Positions 1-6,669 are shown, counted from the first letter of the stretch. The stretch is 8,290 nt of DNA from JAWXUE01 sp044432925 (GCA_044432925.1 JAWXUE010000040.1:1-8290); one strand, 5' to 3'. The notes: a model not told the origin generated them from the sequence alone. Numbers and translations are program-made.

Positions 1-25
1 GTTATTTTTCACGGTTGTCAGCCGA

Positions 26-55
26 ATTATATCATAGGAGTTTTTTATTTTCCAA
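26..55 (-). promoter_or_regulatory. Strong minus-strand sigma-A-type promoter leading out of the window
   Basis: On the minus strand, TTGGAA (50-55) is followed after 18 bp by TATAAT (26-31). The -10 box carries an extended TG motif (TGATATAAT, 26-34). The predicted start of transcription is near position 19, heading leftward. Just beyond lies an imperfect palindrome (12-24, CGG...CCG) that could fold in the 5' leader. The gene it drives is outside the window, probably the transposase of the suspected IS200/IS605-type element. Confidence 0.6.
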
Positions 56-80
56 TACACCGCTAAAGCTCTTCTAGTCA

Positions 81-97
81 CACACGCATAGCGTGTG
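81..97. repeat. GC-rich hairpin, 7-bp stem
   Basis: CACACGC (81-87) and GCGTGTG (91-97) are perfect inverted repeats around an ATA loop. The stem is far more GC-rich than its neighbourhood. A T-tract of only four follows on the plus strand (99-102), so it is a poor terminator in that direction. It is more likely the subterminal hairpin of the suspected mobile element. Confidence 0.7.
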
Positions 98-103
98 GTT
101 TTC

Positions 104-116
104 ATATCTTCGATAT
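104..116. repeat. Small inverted repeat beside the suspected element end
   Basis: ATATC (104-108) and GATAT (112-116) flank a TTC loop. This short AT-rich stem lies between the GC-rich hairpin and the folD-operon terminator, close to where the element junction should be. A stem this short may be chance in AT-rich DNA. Confidence 0.4.
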
Positions 117-117
117 A

Positions 118-150
118 ATAAAAAATGTTCTACAATAAAGTAGAACATTT
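118..150 (-). terminator. Intrinsic terminator of the minus-strand operon, after folD
   Basis: AAATGTTCTAC (123-133) and GTAGAACATTT (140-150) form a perfect 11-bp stem with a 6-nt loop. It starts 4 nt past the folD stop codon. In the minus-strand direction the stem runs straight into a T-rich stretch (ATTTTTTATTATA), as expected of a Rho-independent terminator. It closes the six-gene operon and separates it from the suspected mobile element. Confidence 0.88.
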
Positions 151-153
151 ATA

Positions 154-999
154 TTATTTAAATTTTCTTAAAAATAATTCATAAGTATTTTCAAGTAAAC
201 AAGCGATAGTCATTGGACCTACACCACCTGGTACTTTAGTAATAACTGAACATTTATCTTTAACATTAACAAAATCAACATCACCACATAGTTTATTGTT
301 TTCATCTCTATTAATACCAACATCAATAACAACAGCATTATCTTTAACCATGTTTTCTTTAACAAACTTAGGTTGTCCTATAGCAACAATTAAAATATCT
401 GCTTCAGTAGTATACTTAGCTAAATCTTTAACTCTACTATGTAAAATTCTAACAGTAGCATTACGATCAGTTAGAAGTTTAGCAACAGGTAACCCAACAA
501 TATTACTACGACCAATTACACAAACATTCTTACCTTCTAATTCAACATTAGCATAATCTAATAATTGAATAATACCTTTTGCTGTACAAGGTAAAACAGA
601 TTCTCTTTTTTGCCATAAATAACCTGTATTCATAGGATGAAATCCATCAACATCCTTATCAATATCAATAGCATCTAAAATAGTAAACTCATCAATATGT
701 TTAGGTAATGGAAGTTGAACTAAAATACCATCAACTTTTTTATCCTTATTTAATTTACTAATTTGTTTAAGTAATTCAGTAGTAGTAATAGATTCATCTA
801 ATTGAATTAAAGTATTCTTCATTCCAACAAAACTACATCCTTTTTCCTTACCTGTAACATAACTTAAACTACTAGGATTATTTCCTACTAAAATAACAAC
901 TAAGTGAGGAACACGTCCATATTTAGCTTCACATAAAGACACTTGGTCTTTAAGTTTATTTTTATTAATATCTGATAATTCTTTTCCACTTACAATCAT
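154..999 (-). CDS. folD: Bifunctional methylenetetrahydrofolate dehydrogenase / methenyltetrahydrofolate cyclohydrolase FolD
   Basis: FolD is a cytosolic enzyme that oxidises 5,10-methylene-THF to methenyl-THF with NAD(P)+, then hydrolyses it to 10-formyl-THF, the formyl donor for purine synthesis and initiator tRNA. The 281-residue length is normal for the family. The N-terminal catalytic domain has the YVxxK motif (Tyr47, Lys51), the VQLPLP segment (94-99, with Gln95) and KDVDGFHP (115-122, with Asp119). The C-terminal Rossmann domain has GRSNIVGLP (163-171), and the signature PGGVGPMT lies at 257-264. All expected catalytic residues are present. The start ATG follows a perfect AGGAGGA (1004-1010) that overlaps the uppP stop codon, leaving only 9 nt between the genes. 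It is the last gene of the operon, directly before the terminator. Its 10-formyl-THF product links it to purA in the same operon. Identification is secure; NAD versus NADP preference cannot be read. Confidence 0.97.
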   Translation of the reverse strand: MIVSGKELSDINKNKLKDQVSLCEAKYGRVPHLVVILVGNNPSSLSYVTGKEKGCSFVGMKNTLIQLDESITTTELLKQISKLNKDKKVDGILVQLPLPKHIDEFTILDAIDIDKDVDGFHPMNTGYLWQKRESVLPCTAKGIIQLLDYANVELEGKNVCVIGRSNIVGLPVAKLLTDRNATVRILHSRVKDLAKYTTEADILIVAIGQPKFVKENMVKDNAVVIDVGINRDENNKLCGDVDFVNVKDKCSVITKVPGGVGPMTIACLLENTYELFLRKFK

Positions 1000-1008
1000 A
1001 AAATCCTC

Positions 1009-1887
1009 CTAAAATACAAATCCAAATAAAATTAAAACAATAATACCTAGTACAATACGATAATAACCAAATATACTAAAATCATGTTTCTTAATAAAAT
1101 TCATTAATGCCTTTACAGCAAAAAATGAAACAATAAACGATACAAACATTCCAATTAACAATAACACTAATTCAGAAGAAGAAGTAAATGTAAAATCAAG
1201 TAACTTAATCAAACTAGCACCAAACATAATTGGAATAGATAAAAAGAAAGAAAACTCTGCAGCAACAGTTCTATCACAAGAAAGTAACATAGCACCTAAA
1301 ATCGTAACACCACTTCTAGAAGTACCTGGAATTAAAGCTAACAATTGAATTAAACCAATAATTATAACAACTTTGTAAGACATCTTAGAAATAGAATCAA
1401 TCTTAAATTCTCTCTTCTTATTAAACTTCTCAATAATAATAAATAAAATACCATACAATATTAAAGTAATCCCAATAGTAATTGTATTAAAGAATGTTTC
1501 AATTTGATCATTAAATAAAATACCTATGATTCCTGCTGGAACACAAGCAATTAAAACTTTAATCCATAAAAACCATTTATCCCTACAAGTATCACTACTT
1601 AAAGTATAATTTTTAATATTTACTTTATTTTTAAAATCTAATTCACTATTAGTATATTCAATAGGAACTAATCTTTTAAAGAAAATAACAACAATTGCCA
1701 TTATAGCACCTAACTGTATAACAACATCAAACATATTAAAAAAATCTGGTTGAAGAGTACTATTAGCATACTTAGAGAAGAACTCTCTAACTAAAATAAT
1801 ATGTCCTGTACTACTAATAGGTAACCATTCAGTAATACCTTCAACAATACCTAATAATATAACTAAAATCAAATCAATAATAGACAT
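1009..1887 (-). CDS. uppP: Undecaprenyl-diphosphatase UppP (BacA)
   Basis: UppP is an integral membrane phosphatase that converts undecaprenyl diphosphate to the monophosphate, recycling the lipid carrier for peptidoglycan and other envelope polymers. High expression gives bacitracin tolerance in other bacteria. At 292 residues it is slightly longer than many homologues, with an extended polar loop at about 72-106. Both family motifs are intact: EGITEWLPISSTGH (16-29, with Glu16, Glu20, Ser26, His29) and PGTSRSGVT (187-195, with Arg191, Thr195). The conserved EFSFFLSIP (211-219) and FGYYRI (273-278) are also present. Several hydrophobic membrane segments are evident, including about 5-15, 54-70, 109-125, 136-152, 173-187, 216-230, 240-262 and 276-292. 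The gene sits 10 nt after cls. Its ribosome-binding site is an unusual run of six G overlapping the cls stop codon. Neighbouring cls suggests a shared envelope-lipid role. Confidence 0.96.
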   Translation of the reverse strand: MSIIDLILVILLGIVEGITEWLPISSTGHIILVREFFSKYANSTLQPDFFNMFDVVIQLGAIMAIVVIFFKRLVPIEYTNSELDFKNKVNIKNYTLSSDTCRDKWFLWIKVLIACVPAGIIGILFNDQIETFFNTITIGITLILYGILFIIIEKFNKKREFKIDSISKMSYKVVIIIGLIQLLALIPGTSRSGVTILGAMLLSCDRTVAAEFSFFLSIPIMFGASLIKLLDFTFTSSSELVLLLIGMFVSFIVSFFAVKALMNFIKKHDFSIFGYYRIVLGIIVLILFGFVF

Positions 1888-1892
1888 ATATT

Positions 1893-1899
1893 CCCCCCT
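1893..1899 (-). promoter_or_regulatory. Unusual ribosome-binding site AGGGGGG for uppP
   Basis: On the minus strand AGGGGGG ends 5 nt before the uppP ATG and includes the G of the cls TAG stop. It replaces the usual AGGAGG, so one pair with 16S rRNA would be G-U instead of A-U. The homopolymer could also change length by slippage, altering spacing or extending cls. Confidence 0.7.
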
Positions 1900-3457
1900 A
1901 AATTAAAGGACCTAAAATCGTAACAATAAATGATAATAATTTATGCACTAAAGGTCTTTTACGCCATTCATTAACAGTAATTAATTTACACTCTTTAATA
2001 GTATCTAAAAAGTCTTGTTCAATATCTTTTATAGAATCAGTATGCATCATTAAATTACCACATTCAAAATGTAGGAATAAACTTCTATAATCTAAATTAA
2101 CAGTCCCAACAAATGCATATTTTCCATCAACTACAATGTTTTTTGCATGATTAAATCCTGGAGTATATTCATATACTTCCCCTCCAGCAAACAATATGTT
2201 TTTCATATGTGCTTGAGTAACTCTAAATACAGATTTTTTATCAGGTATACCTGGTATCATTATTTTAACATCTATTCCTGAATGAATTGCTTGCGTAATC
2301 GCAGCAATAAATTGAGAATCGATAACAAAATAAGGAGTAGAAATATATATACTTTCTTTAGCATTATTTATTAAAGATAAGAACATATCATATGCTGGAT
2401 TTTTATGATTAGTAGGACCATCTCCAAAACCAAATACATATCCTTTTTCTTTATATTCTGGATATACTGGTTTATAGTCTTCAATTACTAACATTTCCTT
2501 AGTAGACATATACCAGTTTTGAGCAAATAATAAAGTGAAAGAATGACAAGCACGTCCTTCTAATAACATACCATTATCTCTCCAGTGACCAAATCTAACT
2601 GTTTTATGAATATATTCATCATCTAAATTTAATCCACCAACATAAGAATATAAACCATCGATTACAACTATCTTTCTATGATCTCTATAATTAACTGTAA
2701 ATGATAAATCTTTTCCAAAAGGATTATAAGGAATCATTTTAAAGTTAGGAGTTAGATTTAATTTTCTAACTGTTTTCTTTCTTAATACAGAACCACTACC
2801 AATAGCATCATAGATTACTTTAACCTCAACACCATCTTTAGCTTTTTGTGTAAGAATAGGGAATAATTCATTAAACAATTCACCCTCACCAATAATAAAG
2901 AACTCTAAGAAAATAAATTTTTTAGCATCTTTAATCTTTTGTACCATATCATTATAAAATTCTAATCCATCTTTAAAGAAAACATTTGGAGTATTATCAT
3001 ATAATGGATAACCATCAGAACCATAATGAAGAAGTTTAGCATGTTTGTAACCAATACTATCTTCTAATTTAAGTTTTTCTAAATTATCATTAGTAATAAG
3101 TTTTTGATCTAAATAAGCCATAATCTTATCATTTTTCTTTTTAGGGAAATTAGAACCTGTTCCAAATAACAAATAAAACATAGGACCTGATACACTAAAC
3201 ATAAAACATACTATAGTCCAAGTTAATTTATAAGAAGGATTTTTATCAGAACTATATATTTTAGTAACAACAACTAAACATAAAATATACGAAAGTAAAG
3301 TAATGTATGGAATCCAAAATAAACCAAATATTAAAAAGTAGTAAATAGCAAGCTGTATTAGTAATAATGAAATCCCAAATAAACTTCTAATTAAAATTGC
3401 GAAAATAGAAAAAGAACGACGTTCATTTCTTTGAAGCAAATGATTTTTATTTTTCAT
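1898..3457 (-). CDS. cls: Cardiolipin synthase, phospholipase D type
   Basis: This membrane enzyme joins two phosphatidylglycerol molecules to make cardiolipin and glycerol. At 519 residues it is close to the usual length for bacterial ClsA-type enzymes. The N-terminus has a basic start and hydrophobic segments at about 17-45, 47-67 and 79-99, matching the PLD N-terminal membrane domain. Two phospholipase D catalytic motifs follow: HRKIVVID (His260, Lys262, Asp267) with GGLN at 274-277, and HAKNIVVD (His437, Lys439, Asp444) with GTVNLDYRS at 451-459. Both HKD motifs are complete, so it should be active. Its start has a strong AAGGAGGA (3466-3473) overlapping the end of the DUF523 gene, 9 nt upstream of the chosen ATG. 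An out-of-frame ATG lies 4 nt before it and opens only a four-codon ORF. The next gene, uppP, begins 10 nt after its stop. Assignment to cardiolipin is by family; a related PLD-type transferase is possible. Confidence 0.94.
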   Translation of the reverse strand: MKNKNHLLQRNERRSFSIFAILIRSLFGISLLLIQLAIYYFLIFGLFWIPYITLLSYILCLVVVTKIYSSDKNPSYKLTWTIVCFMFSVSGPMFYLLFGTGSNFPKKKNDKIMAYLDQKLITNDNLEKLKLEDSIGYKHAKLLHYGSDGYPLYDNTPNVFFKDGLEFYNDMVQKIKDAKKFIFLEFFIIGEGELFNELFPILTQKAKDGVEVKVIYDAIGSGSVLRKKTVRKLNLTPNFKMIPYNPFGKDLSFTVNYRDHRKIVVIDGLYSYVGGLNLDDEYIHKTVRFGHWRDNGMLLEGRACHSFTLLFAQNWYMSTKEMLVIEDYKPVYPEYKEKGYVFGFGDGPTNHKNPAYDMFLSLINNAKESIYISTPYFVIDSQFIAAITQAIHSGIDVKIMIPGIPDKKSVFRVTQAHMKNILFAGGEVYEYTPGFNHAKNIVVDGKYAFVGTVNLDYRSLFLHFECGNLMMHTDSIKDIEQDFLDTIKECKLITVNEWRKRPLVHKLLSFIVTILGPLI

Positions 3458-3465
3458 TCATTTTA

Positions 3466-3473
3466 TCCTCCTT
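3466..3473 (-). promoter_or_regulatory. Ribosome-binding site of cls, serving two overlapping ATGs
   Basis: AAGGAGGA on the minus strand overlaps the DUF523 stop codon. The ATG at 3459-3461 lies 5 nt beyond AGGAGG and the cls ATG at 3455-3457 lies 9 nt beyond it. Only the second opens the 519-codon frame; the first gives a four-codon ORF ending at 3447. Confidence 0.75.
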
Positions 3474-3894
3474 ATTTTAAAAATTCAATATCACTAATAA
3501 CTTCTATACCATTTTCTTTAAGTAGTTTAGTAGTAATACCTAAACCATCTATTAAAGTATTTGAAAAAGTGCCATCATAAATAGAATTAACGCCACATGA
3601 AGGACTTTTTTCTTTTAGTATAGCTTTTTTTATATTATGTTTTTTACATAATTCTAAGCATCTTATTGCACCTAAAGTGAATTCGTTTGTAACATCATCA
3701 CCGCTAGAAGTTATGACTTTATCATTAACTATTTCAGCAGGAGTTCTTGGAATAGATAATCCCCCTGAAACTTCAGGACAAAATTTAATAATTTCATAAT
3801 TAGATAATTTACTTTCAATATCGCAATAATTATTACCACCATTATATTTACAGTTATCACCTAACAAACATGAAGATACTAAAATTTTTACCAT
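3472..3894 (-). CDS. DUF523 family protein, TudS-like (thiouracil desulfidase type)
   Basis: This 140-residue cytosolic protein matches the DUF523 family from end to end: SSCLLGDNCKYNG (7-19), CPEVSGGLSIPRTPAE (39-54), LKEKSPSCG (93-101) and YDGTF (106-110). Known: one characterised branch, TudS, removes sulfur from 2-thiouracil using a [4Fe-4S] cluster held by three cysteines. Seen: Cys9, Cys39 and Cys100 sit in the three conserved motifs where such ligands would be; Cys15, Cys24, Cys79 and Cys83 are extra. Inferred: an Fe-S protein, possibly acting on thiolated bases or another sulfur compound; the substrate cannot be read. Its ATG overlaps the purA stop by 7 nt (3888-3894), with an AAGGA (3901-3905) inside the purA coding end, so its translation is probably coupled to purA. 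cls follows 14 nt downstream. Family membership is firm, function is tentative. Confidence 0.9.
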   Translation of the reverse strand: MVKILVSSCLLGDNCKYNGGNNYCDIESKLSNYEIIKFCPEVSGGLSIPRTPAEIVNDKVITSSGDDVTNEFTLGAIRCLELCKKHNIKKAILKEKSPSCGVNSIYDGTFSNTLIDGLGITTKLLKENGIEVISDIEFLK

Positions 3895-5168
3895 TCTAAA
3901 TCCTTTTTAACTATAGTTTGAATTCTATTAGGACCAACTGATACTAAATGAATAGTAGTATTAGAAATCTCTTCAATATATTCTATATAGTTTCTAGCGT
4001 TAATAGGTAAATCTTTGTATTCAACACATTTAGTAATATCTTCAGTAAAACCATCAAATACTTTATATATTGGTTTACATCTAGAAAACTCATCTAAGTT
4101 AGCTGGCATATAAGTTATTTCTTTACCATCTAATTCATAAGCATAACATACTTTTAATTGTTTAACATTTTGTAGGACATCTAATAACATCATAGATAAT
4201 TTAGTAACACCACTAATTCTAATAGCATGTTTTAATGCTACAGCATCAAAATAACCAATTCTTCTAGGACGTTTAGTAACAGTACCATATTCATTCCCAA
4301 CTTCTCTAATAGTATTAGCAATTTCATTATCTATTTCAGTTGGGAATGGACCATCACCAACTCTAGTATTATAAGCTTTTATTATTCCTAATACATCATT
4401 TATATAACTTGGTTTAATTCCTGTGTTAACAGGAACACTTGAAGCAAGAGGAGAACTAGATGTTACATATGGATAAGTTCCATGATCTAAACATAACATC
4501 GCTCCTTGAGCTCCTTCAAATAAAACTTTTTTATTATCTTCAATTAATTCATTTAATAAAACAGAAGTATCTTTAATAAAAGAACCTAATTCTTTATTCC
4601 ATTTTAAACATAAGTTATATATTTCATCAAAAGAATAAGGTTTTAAATTAAATAAAGCTAATTCTTTATTTTTAATAGCTAAAGTATCTTTAAGTTGTTT
4701 TTTTAATAATTCTAAATTTAATAAATCACACATTCTAATTCCTATACGATTTATTTTATCAGAATAAGTAGGACCTATACCTTTTTTAGTAGTTCCTATT
4801 TGTCCTTCACCTTTTAAAGATTCATATGCTCCATCTAAATCTATGTGATATGGAAAAGTTATATGTGCTCTATTAGATATAACTAATGTAAACTTTAAAT
4901 TACTATCTTTTATATAATTAATCTCTTTAATTAAAGCATCTGGATTTATTACAACTCCATTACCTAAAATATTTAATGTATTTTCATTAAATACTCCAGA
5001 AGGAAGAAGTGATAAAGCAAATTGTTTGTTATCAAATTTAATAGTATGCCCAGCATTATTACCACCTTGATATCTTACTACAACATCACTAGATAATGCT
5101 AAGTAATCAGTAATTTTACCTTTACCCTCATCACCCCATTGTAATCCTTGTATAACTAATGTTTTCAT
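3888..5168 (-). CDS. purA: Adenylosuccinate synthetase PurA
   Basis: PurA is a cytosolic enzyme that condenses IMP and aspartate with GTP to adenylosuccinate, the first committed step from IMP to AMP. Its 426 residues are the normal length. The N-terminus carries the GTP-binding glycine-rich loop GDEGKGK (12-18, with catalytic Asp13) and NNAGHT (37-42, with catalytic His41). Further signatures are TTKKGIGPTYSDK (126-138), TRVGDGPFPTE (268-278) and SVGPNR (410-415). The aspartate-binding loop reads GTVTKRPRR (295-303); Lys299 stands where I expect glycine (TTGR in well-known homologues), an oddity worth checking. It lies 1 nt after the stop of the upstream dehydrogenase gene, whose last codons carry its AGGAGA ribosome-binding site, and it overlaps the DUF523 gene by 7 nt. 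folD, in the same operon, makes the folate cofactor used earlier in purine synthesis. No purine riboswitch is visible nearby. Confidence 0.97.
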   Translation of the reverse strand: MKTLVIQGLQWGDEGKGKITDYLALSSDVVVRYQGGNNAGHTIKFDNKQFALSLLPSGVFNENTLNILGNGVVINPDALIKEINYIKDSNLKFTLVISNRAHITFPYHIDLDGAYESLKGEGQIGTTKKGIGPTYSDKINRIGIRMCDLLNLELLKKQLKDTLAIKNKELALFNLKPYSFDEIYNLCLKWNKELGSFIKDTSVLLNELIEDNKKVLFEGAQGAMLCLDHGTYPYVTSSSPLASSVPVNTGIKPSYINDVLGIIKAYNTRVGDGPFPTEIDNEIANTIREVGNEYGTVTKRPRRIGYFDAVALKHAIRISGVTKLSMMLLDVLQNVKQLKVCYAYELDGKEITYMPANLDEFSRCKPIYKVFDGFTEDITKCVEYKDLPINARNYIEYIEEISNTTIHLVSVGPNRIQTIVKKDLEW

Positions 5169-5169
5169 A

Positions 5170-6573
5170 TTATTTATCTCCTATTGCTCTAGCAATCCAA
5201 ATACCATTTGCTTCAGCTTGTGCTAATCCTCTTGTTAAACCAGCTCCATCACCAGAAACATATAATCCTTTTATTGCTGTTTCGAATTGTTTATTAACTT
5301 CAGGTCTTGCTGAATAGAATTTAGCTTCTACACCATAAAATAAAGTATGTTCTGATGCAATACCTGGAGTTATATGATCTAATGCTTCAACCATTTCAAT
5401 TAAAGACTTCATAGTATTATAAGGTAATACTAATCCTAAATCTCCTGGTACAGCTTCTTTTAATGTAGGTTTAACAAAACCTTCATTTAATCTTTTATCT
5501 GTAGTTCTACGACCTTTTTGTAAATCACCATATCTTTGTACAATTACACTACCTACACTTAATTGATTAGCAAGTCTACTAACTTCTTGCGCATATTCAT
5601 TTGGTTTATCAAACGGTGTTCCAAATTTATGAGATACTAATAAAGCAAAATTTGTATTATTAGATCCTAATGCTTTATCTTCATATGCATGACCATTAGC
5701 AAGCATTATTCCACTATGATTTTCTACTACAACATGACCGCTTGGATTTGAACAGAATGTTCTAACAACCGTTCCAACAGAAGTATTATAAATAAATTTA
5801 CCTTCATATAAATTTTCATTAATTTCTTCCATTATAACATCATTAGTTTCAACTCTTACTCCAATATCAACTTGGTTATTAGTCATTTTAATATTGTTTT
5901 GTTTGCAAATAGAACTTAACCATTTAGAACCATCTCTACCAACCGATAAAATAACATTATCAGCTCTAAAACTTTCTCCACCAACAGTATTAATTCCTTT
6001 AACTGCACCATTTTCTATAATTAAGTCTGATATTTCAGTTTTAAATTTCATTGTAATTTTATCATTTAAATAGTTAAATATTTTCTTTAATATTTCTAAA
6101 TTATTTTCAGTACCTAAATGTCTAACTTTAGCTCTTAATAATTTAAGACCTACACCCATAGCTTTTCTTTCTATCTCTCTAACTTTTACAGTAGTAGGAT
6201 CTGTTATAGTATGAGTAGCACCAAATTTTAAATTTATTTTATCAACATAGTTAATTAATTCATTTACTATATCATCATCTAAGTAATCTGTTAGCCAACC
6301 ACCAAATTCAGATGTAATATTAAATTTACCATCAGAATAAGCACCAGCACCACCAAACCCATTTGTTATAGAACATGCTGGTTGGCAACCACTTATACCC
6401 TCTTTATTTACAGGGCATTTTTTAATTTTATGTTCTAAAATAGGACATTTTCTATTATAAATATCTTGACCTTTATCTACTAGTAAAACTTTTAAATCTT
6501 TATTTTTTTCTACTAATTCATATGCACAAAATATTCCAGCAGGACCTGCTCCCACAATTATTACATCAAACAT
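5170..6573 (-). CDS. FAD-dependent dehydrogenase of the COG2509 family
   Basis: A predicted soluble flavoprotein of unknown substrate. From the start chosen here it has 467 residues. It opens with the dinucleotide-binding motif VGAGPAG (7-13) right after the first beta strand and ends with the C-terminal FAD motif GDGAGLTRG (441-449). A cysteine-rich segment (Cys43, Cys53, Cys63, Cys67) leads into GFGGAGAYSDGKF (72-84), typical of this family, and could bind metal or an Fe-S cluster (inference). An ATG 33 bp further upstream (6604-6606) is in frame, but the 6571-6573 ATG is preferred: it has GAGGTG 6 nt before it and puts the FAD motif at the very N-terminus. It is the first gene of the operon, one base before purA. 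Family assignment is good; reaction, electron partner and link to purine or folate genes are unknown. There is no hydrophobic anchor. Confidence 0.9.
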   Translation of the reverse strand: MFDVIIVGAGPAGIFCAYELVEKNKDLKVLLVDKGQDIYNRKCPILEHKIKKCPVNKEGISGCQPACSITNGFGGAGAYSDGKFNITSEFGGWLTDYLDDDIVNELINYVDKINLKFGATHTITDPTTVKVREIERKAMGVGLKLLRAKVRHLGTENNLEILKKIFNYLNDKITMKFKTEISDLIIENGAVKGINTVGGESFRADNVILSVGRDGSKWLSSICKQNNIKMTNNQVDIGVRVETNDVIMEEINENLYEGKFIYNTSVGTVVRTFCSNPSGHVVVENHSGIMLANGHAYEDKALGSNNTNFALLVSHKFGTPFDKPNEYAQEVSRLANQLSVGSVIVQRYGDLQKGRRTTDKRLNEGFVKPTLKEAVPGDLGLVLPYNTMKSLIEMVEALDHITPGIASEHTLFYGVEAKFYSARPEVNKQFETAIKGLYVSGDGAGLTRGLAQAEANGIWIARAIGDK

Positions 6574-6579
6574 AATAAA

Positions 6580-6585
6580 CACCTC
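6580..6585 (-). promoter_or_regulatory. Ribosome-binding site deciding the FAD dehydrogenase start
   Basis: GAGGTG on the minus strand lies 6 nt before the ATG at 6571-6573. The in-frame upstream ATG (6604-6606) has no comparable site. The same GAGGTG with the same 6-nt spacing is found before the proposed ATT start of cwlJ. Confidence 0.8.
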
Positions 6586-6609
6586 TTTTTTATATTTATA
6601 ATACATTAT

Positions 6610-6638
6610 ATTTTAACATTTTTTACGCATTTTTTAAA
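6610..6638 (-). promoter_or_regulatory. Probable promoter of the six-gene minus-strand operon
   Basis: On the minus strand, TTTAAA (6633-6638) is followed after 17 bp by TAAAAT (6610-6615), with an upstream TG forming an extended -10 (TGTTAAAAT, 6610-6618). A second possible -10, TATAAT, overlaps at 6605-6610 but lacks a good -35. Either would start transcription about 25-35 nt before the FAD dehydrogenase start codon. AT-rich DNA makes chance matches likely, so the exact boxes are tentative. No riboswitch or long leader fits in this space. Confidence 0.45.
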
Positions 6639-6669
6639 GAGTTTTTTTAACTTTTTTTCTTTTAAAAAA
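6630..6669. repeat. AT-only inverted repeat between the divergent promoters
   Basis: TTTTTTAAAGA (6630-6640) and TCTTTTAAAAAA (6658-6669) are inverted repeats with one bulged base and a 17-nt loop. They span the -35 regions of both divergent promoters. It could be a regulator site or a bent-DNA element, or simply arise from low complexity. Confidence 0.35.

Larger units (their letters stand above)
1..120 (-). mobile_element. Candidate left end of an IS200/IS605-type element, cut by the window edge
   Basis: Seen: a GC-rich perfect 7-bp hairpin with a 3-nt loop (81-97, CACACGC/GCGTGTG) stands out from the AT-rich surroundings. On the minus strand it is followed by a strong promoter (26-55) that points leftward out of the window, with no complete ORF in between. 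Known: IS200/IS605 elements have subterminal hairpins recognised by the TnpA Y1 transposase, instead of terminal inverted repeats, and their transposase gene starts roughly one hundred bases inside the left end. Inferred: this is the left end of such an element, with tnpA beyond position 1, inserted just after the folD terminator. No transposase coding sequence is visible here, so the call rests on hairpin plus promoter layout and on general resemblance to such ends. It could instead be a leader or structured RNA of the next gene. Confidence 0.45.

Noticed and set aside
81..102. Plus-strand terminator formed by the GC-rich hairpin
   Set aside because: The T-tract after the stem is only four bases and no plus-strand gene ends before it in the window.
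296..556. 86-codon plus-strand ORF inside folD
   Set aside because: It lies fully antisense to a conserved gene, has no ribosome-binding site and its product resembles no family; it is a shadow of folD.
6604..6606. Upstream ATG for the FAD dehydrogenase
   Set aside because: It would add 11 Lys/Tyr-rich residues before the FAD-binding strand, has no ribosome-binding site and overlaps the likely -10 region.
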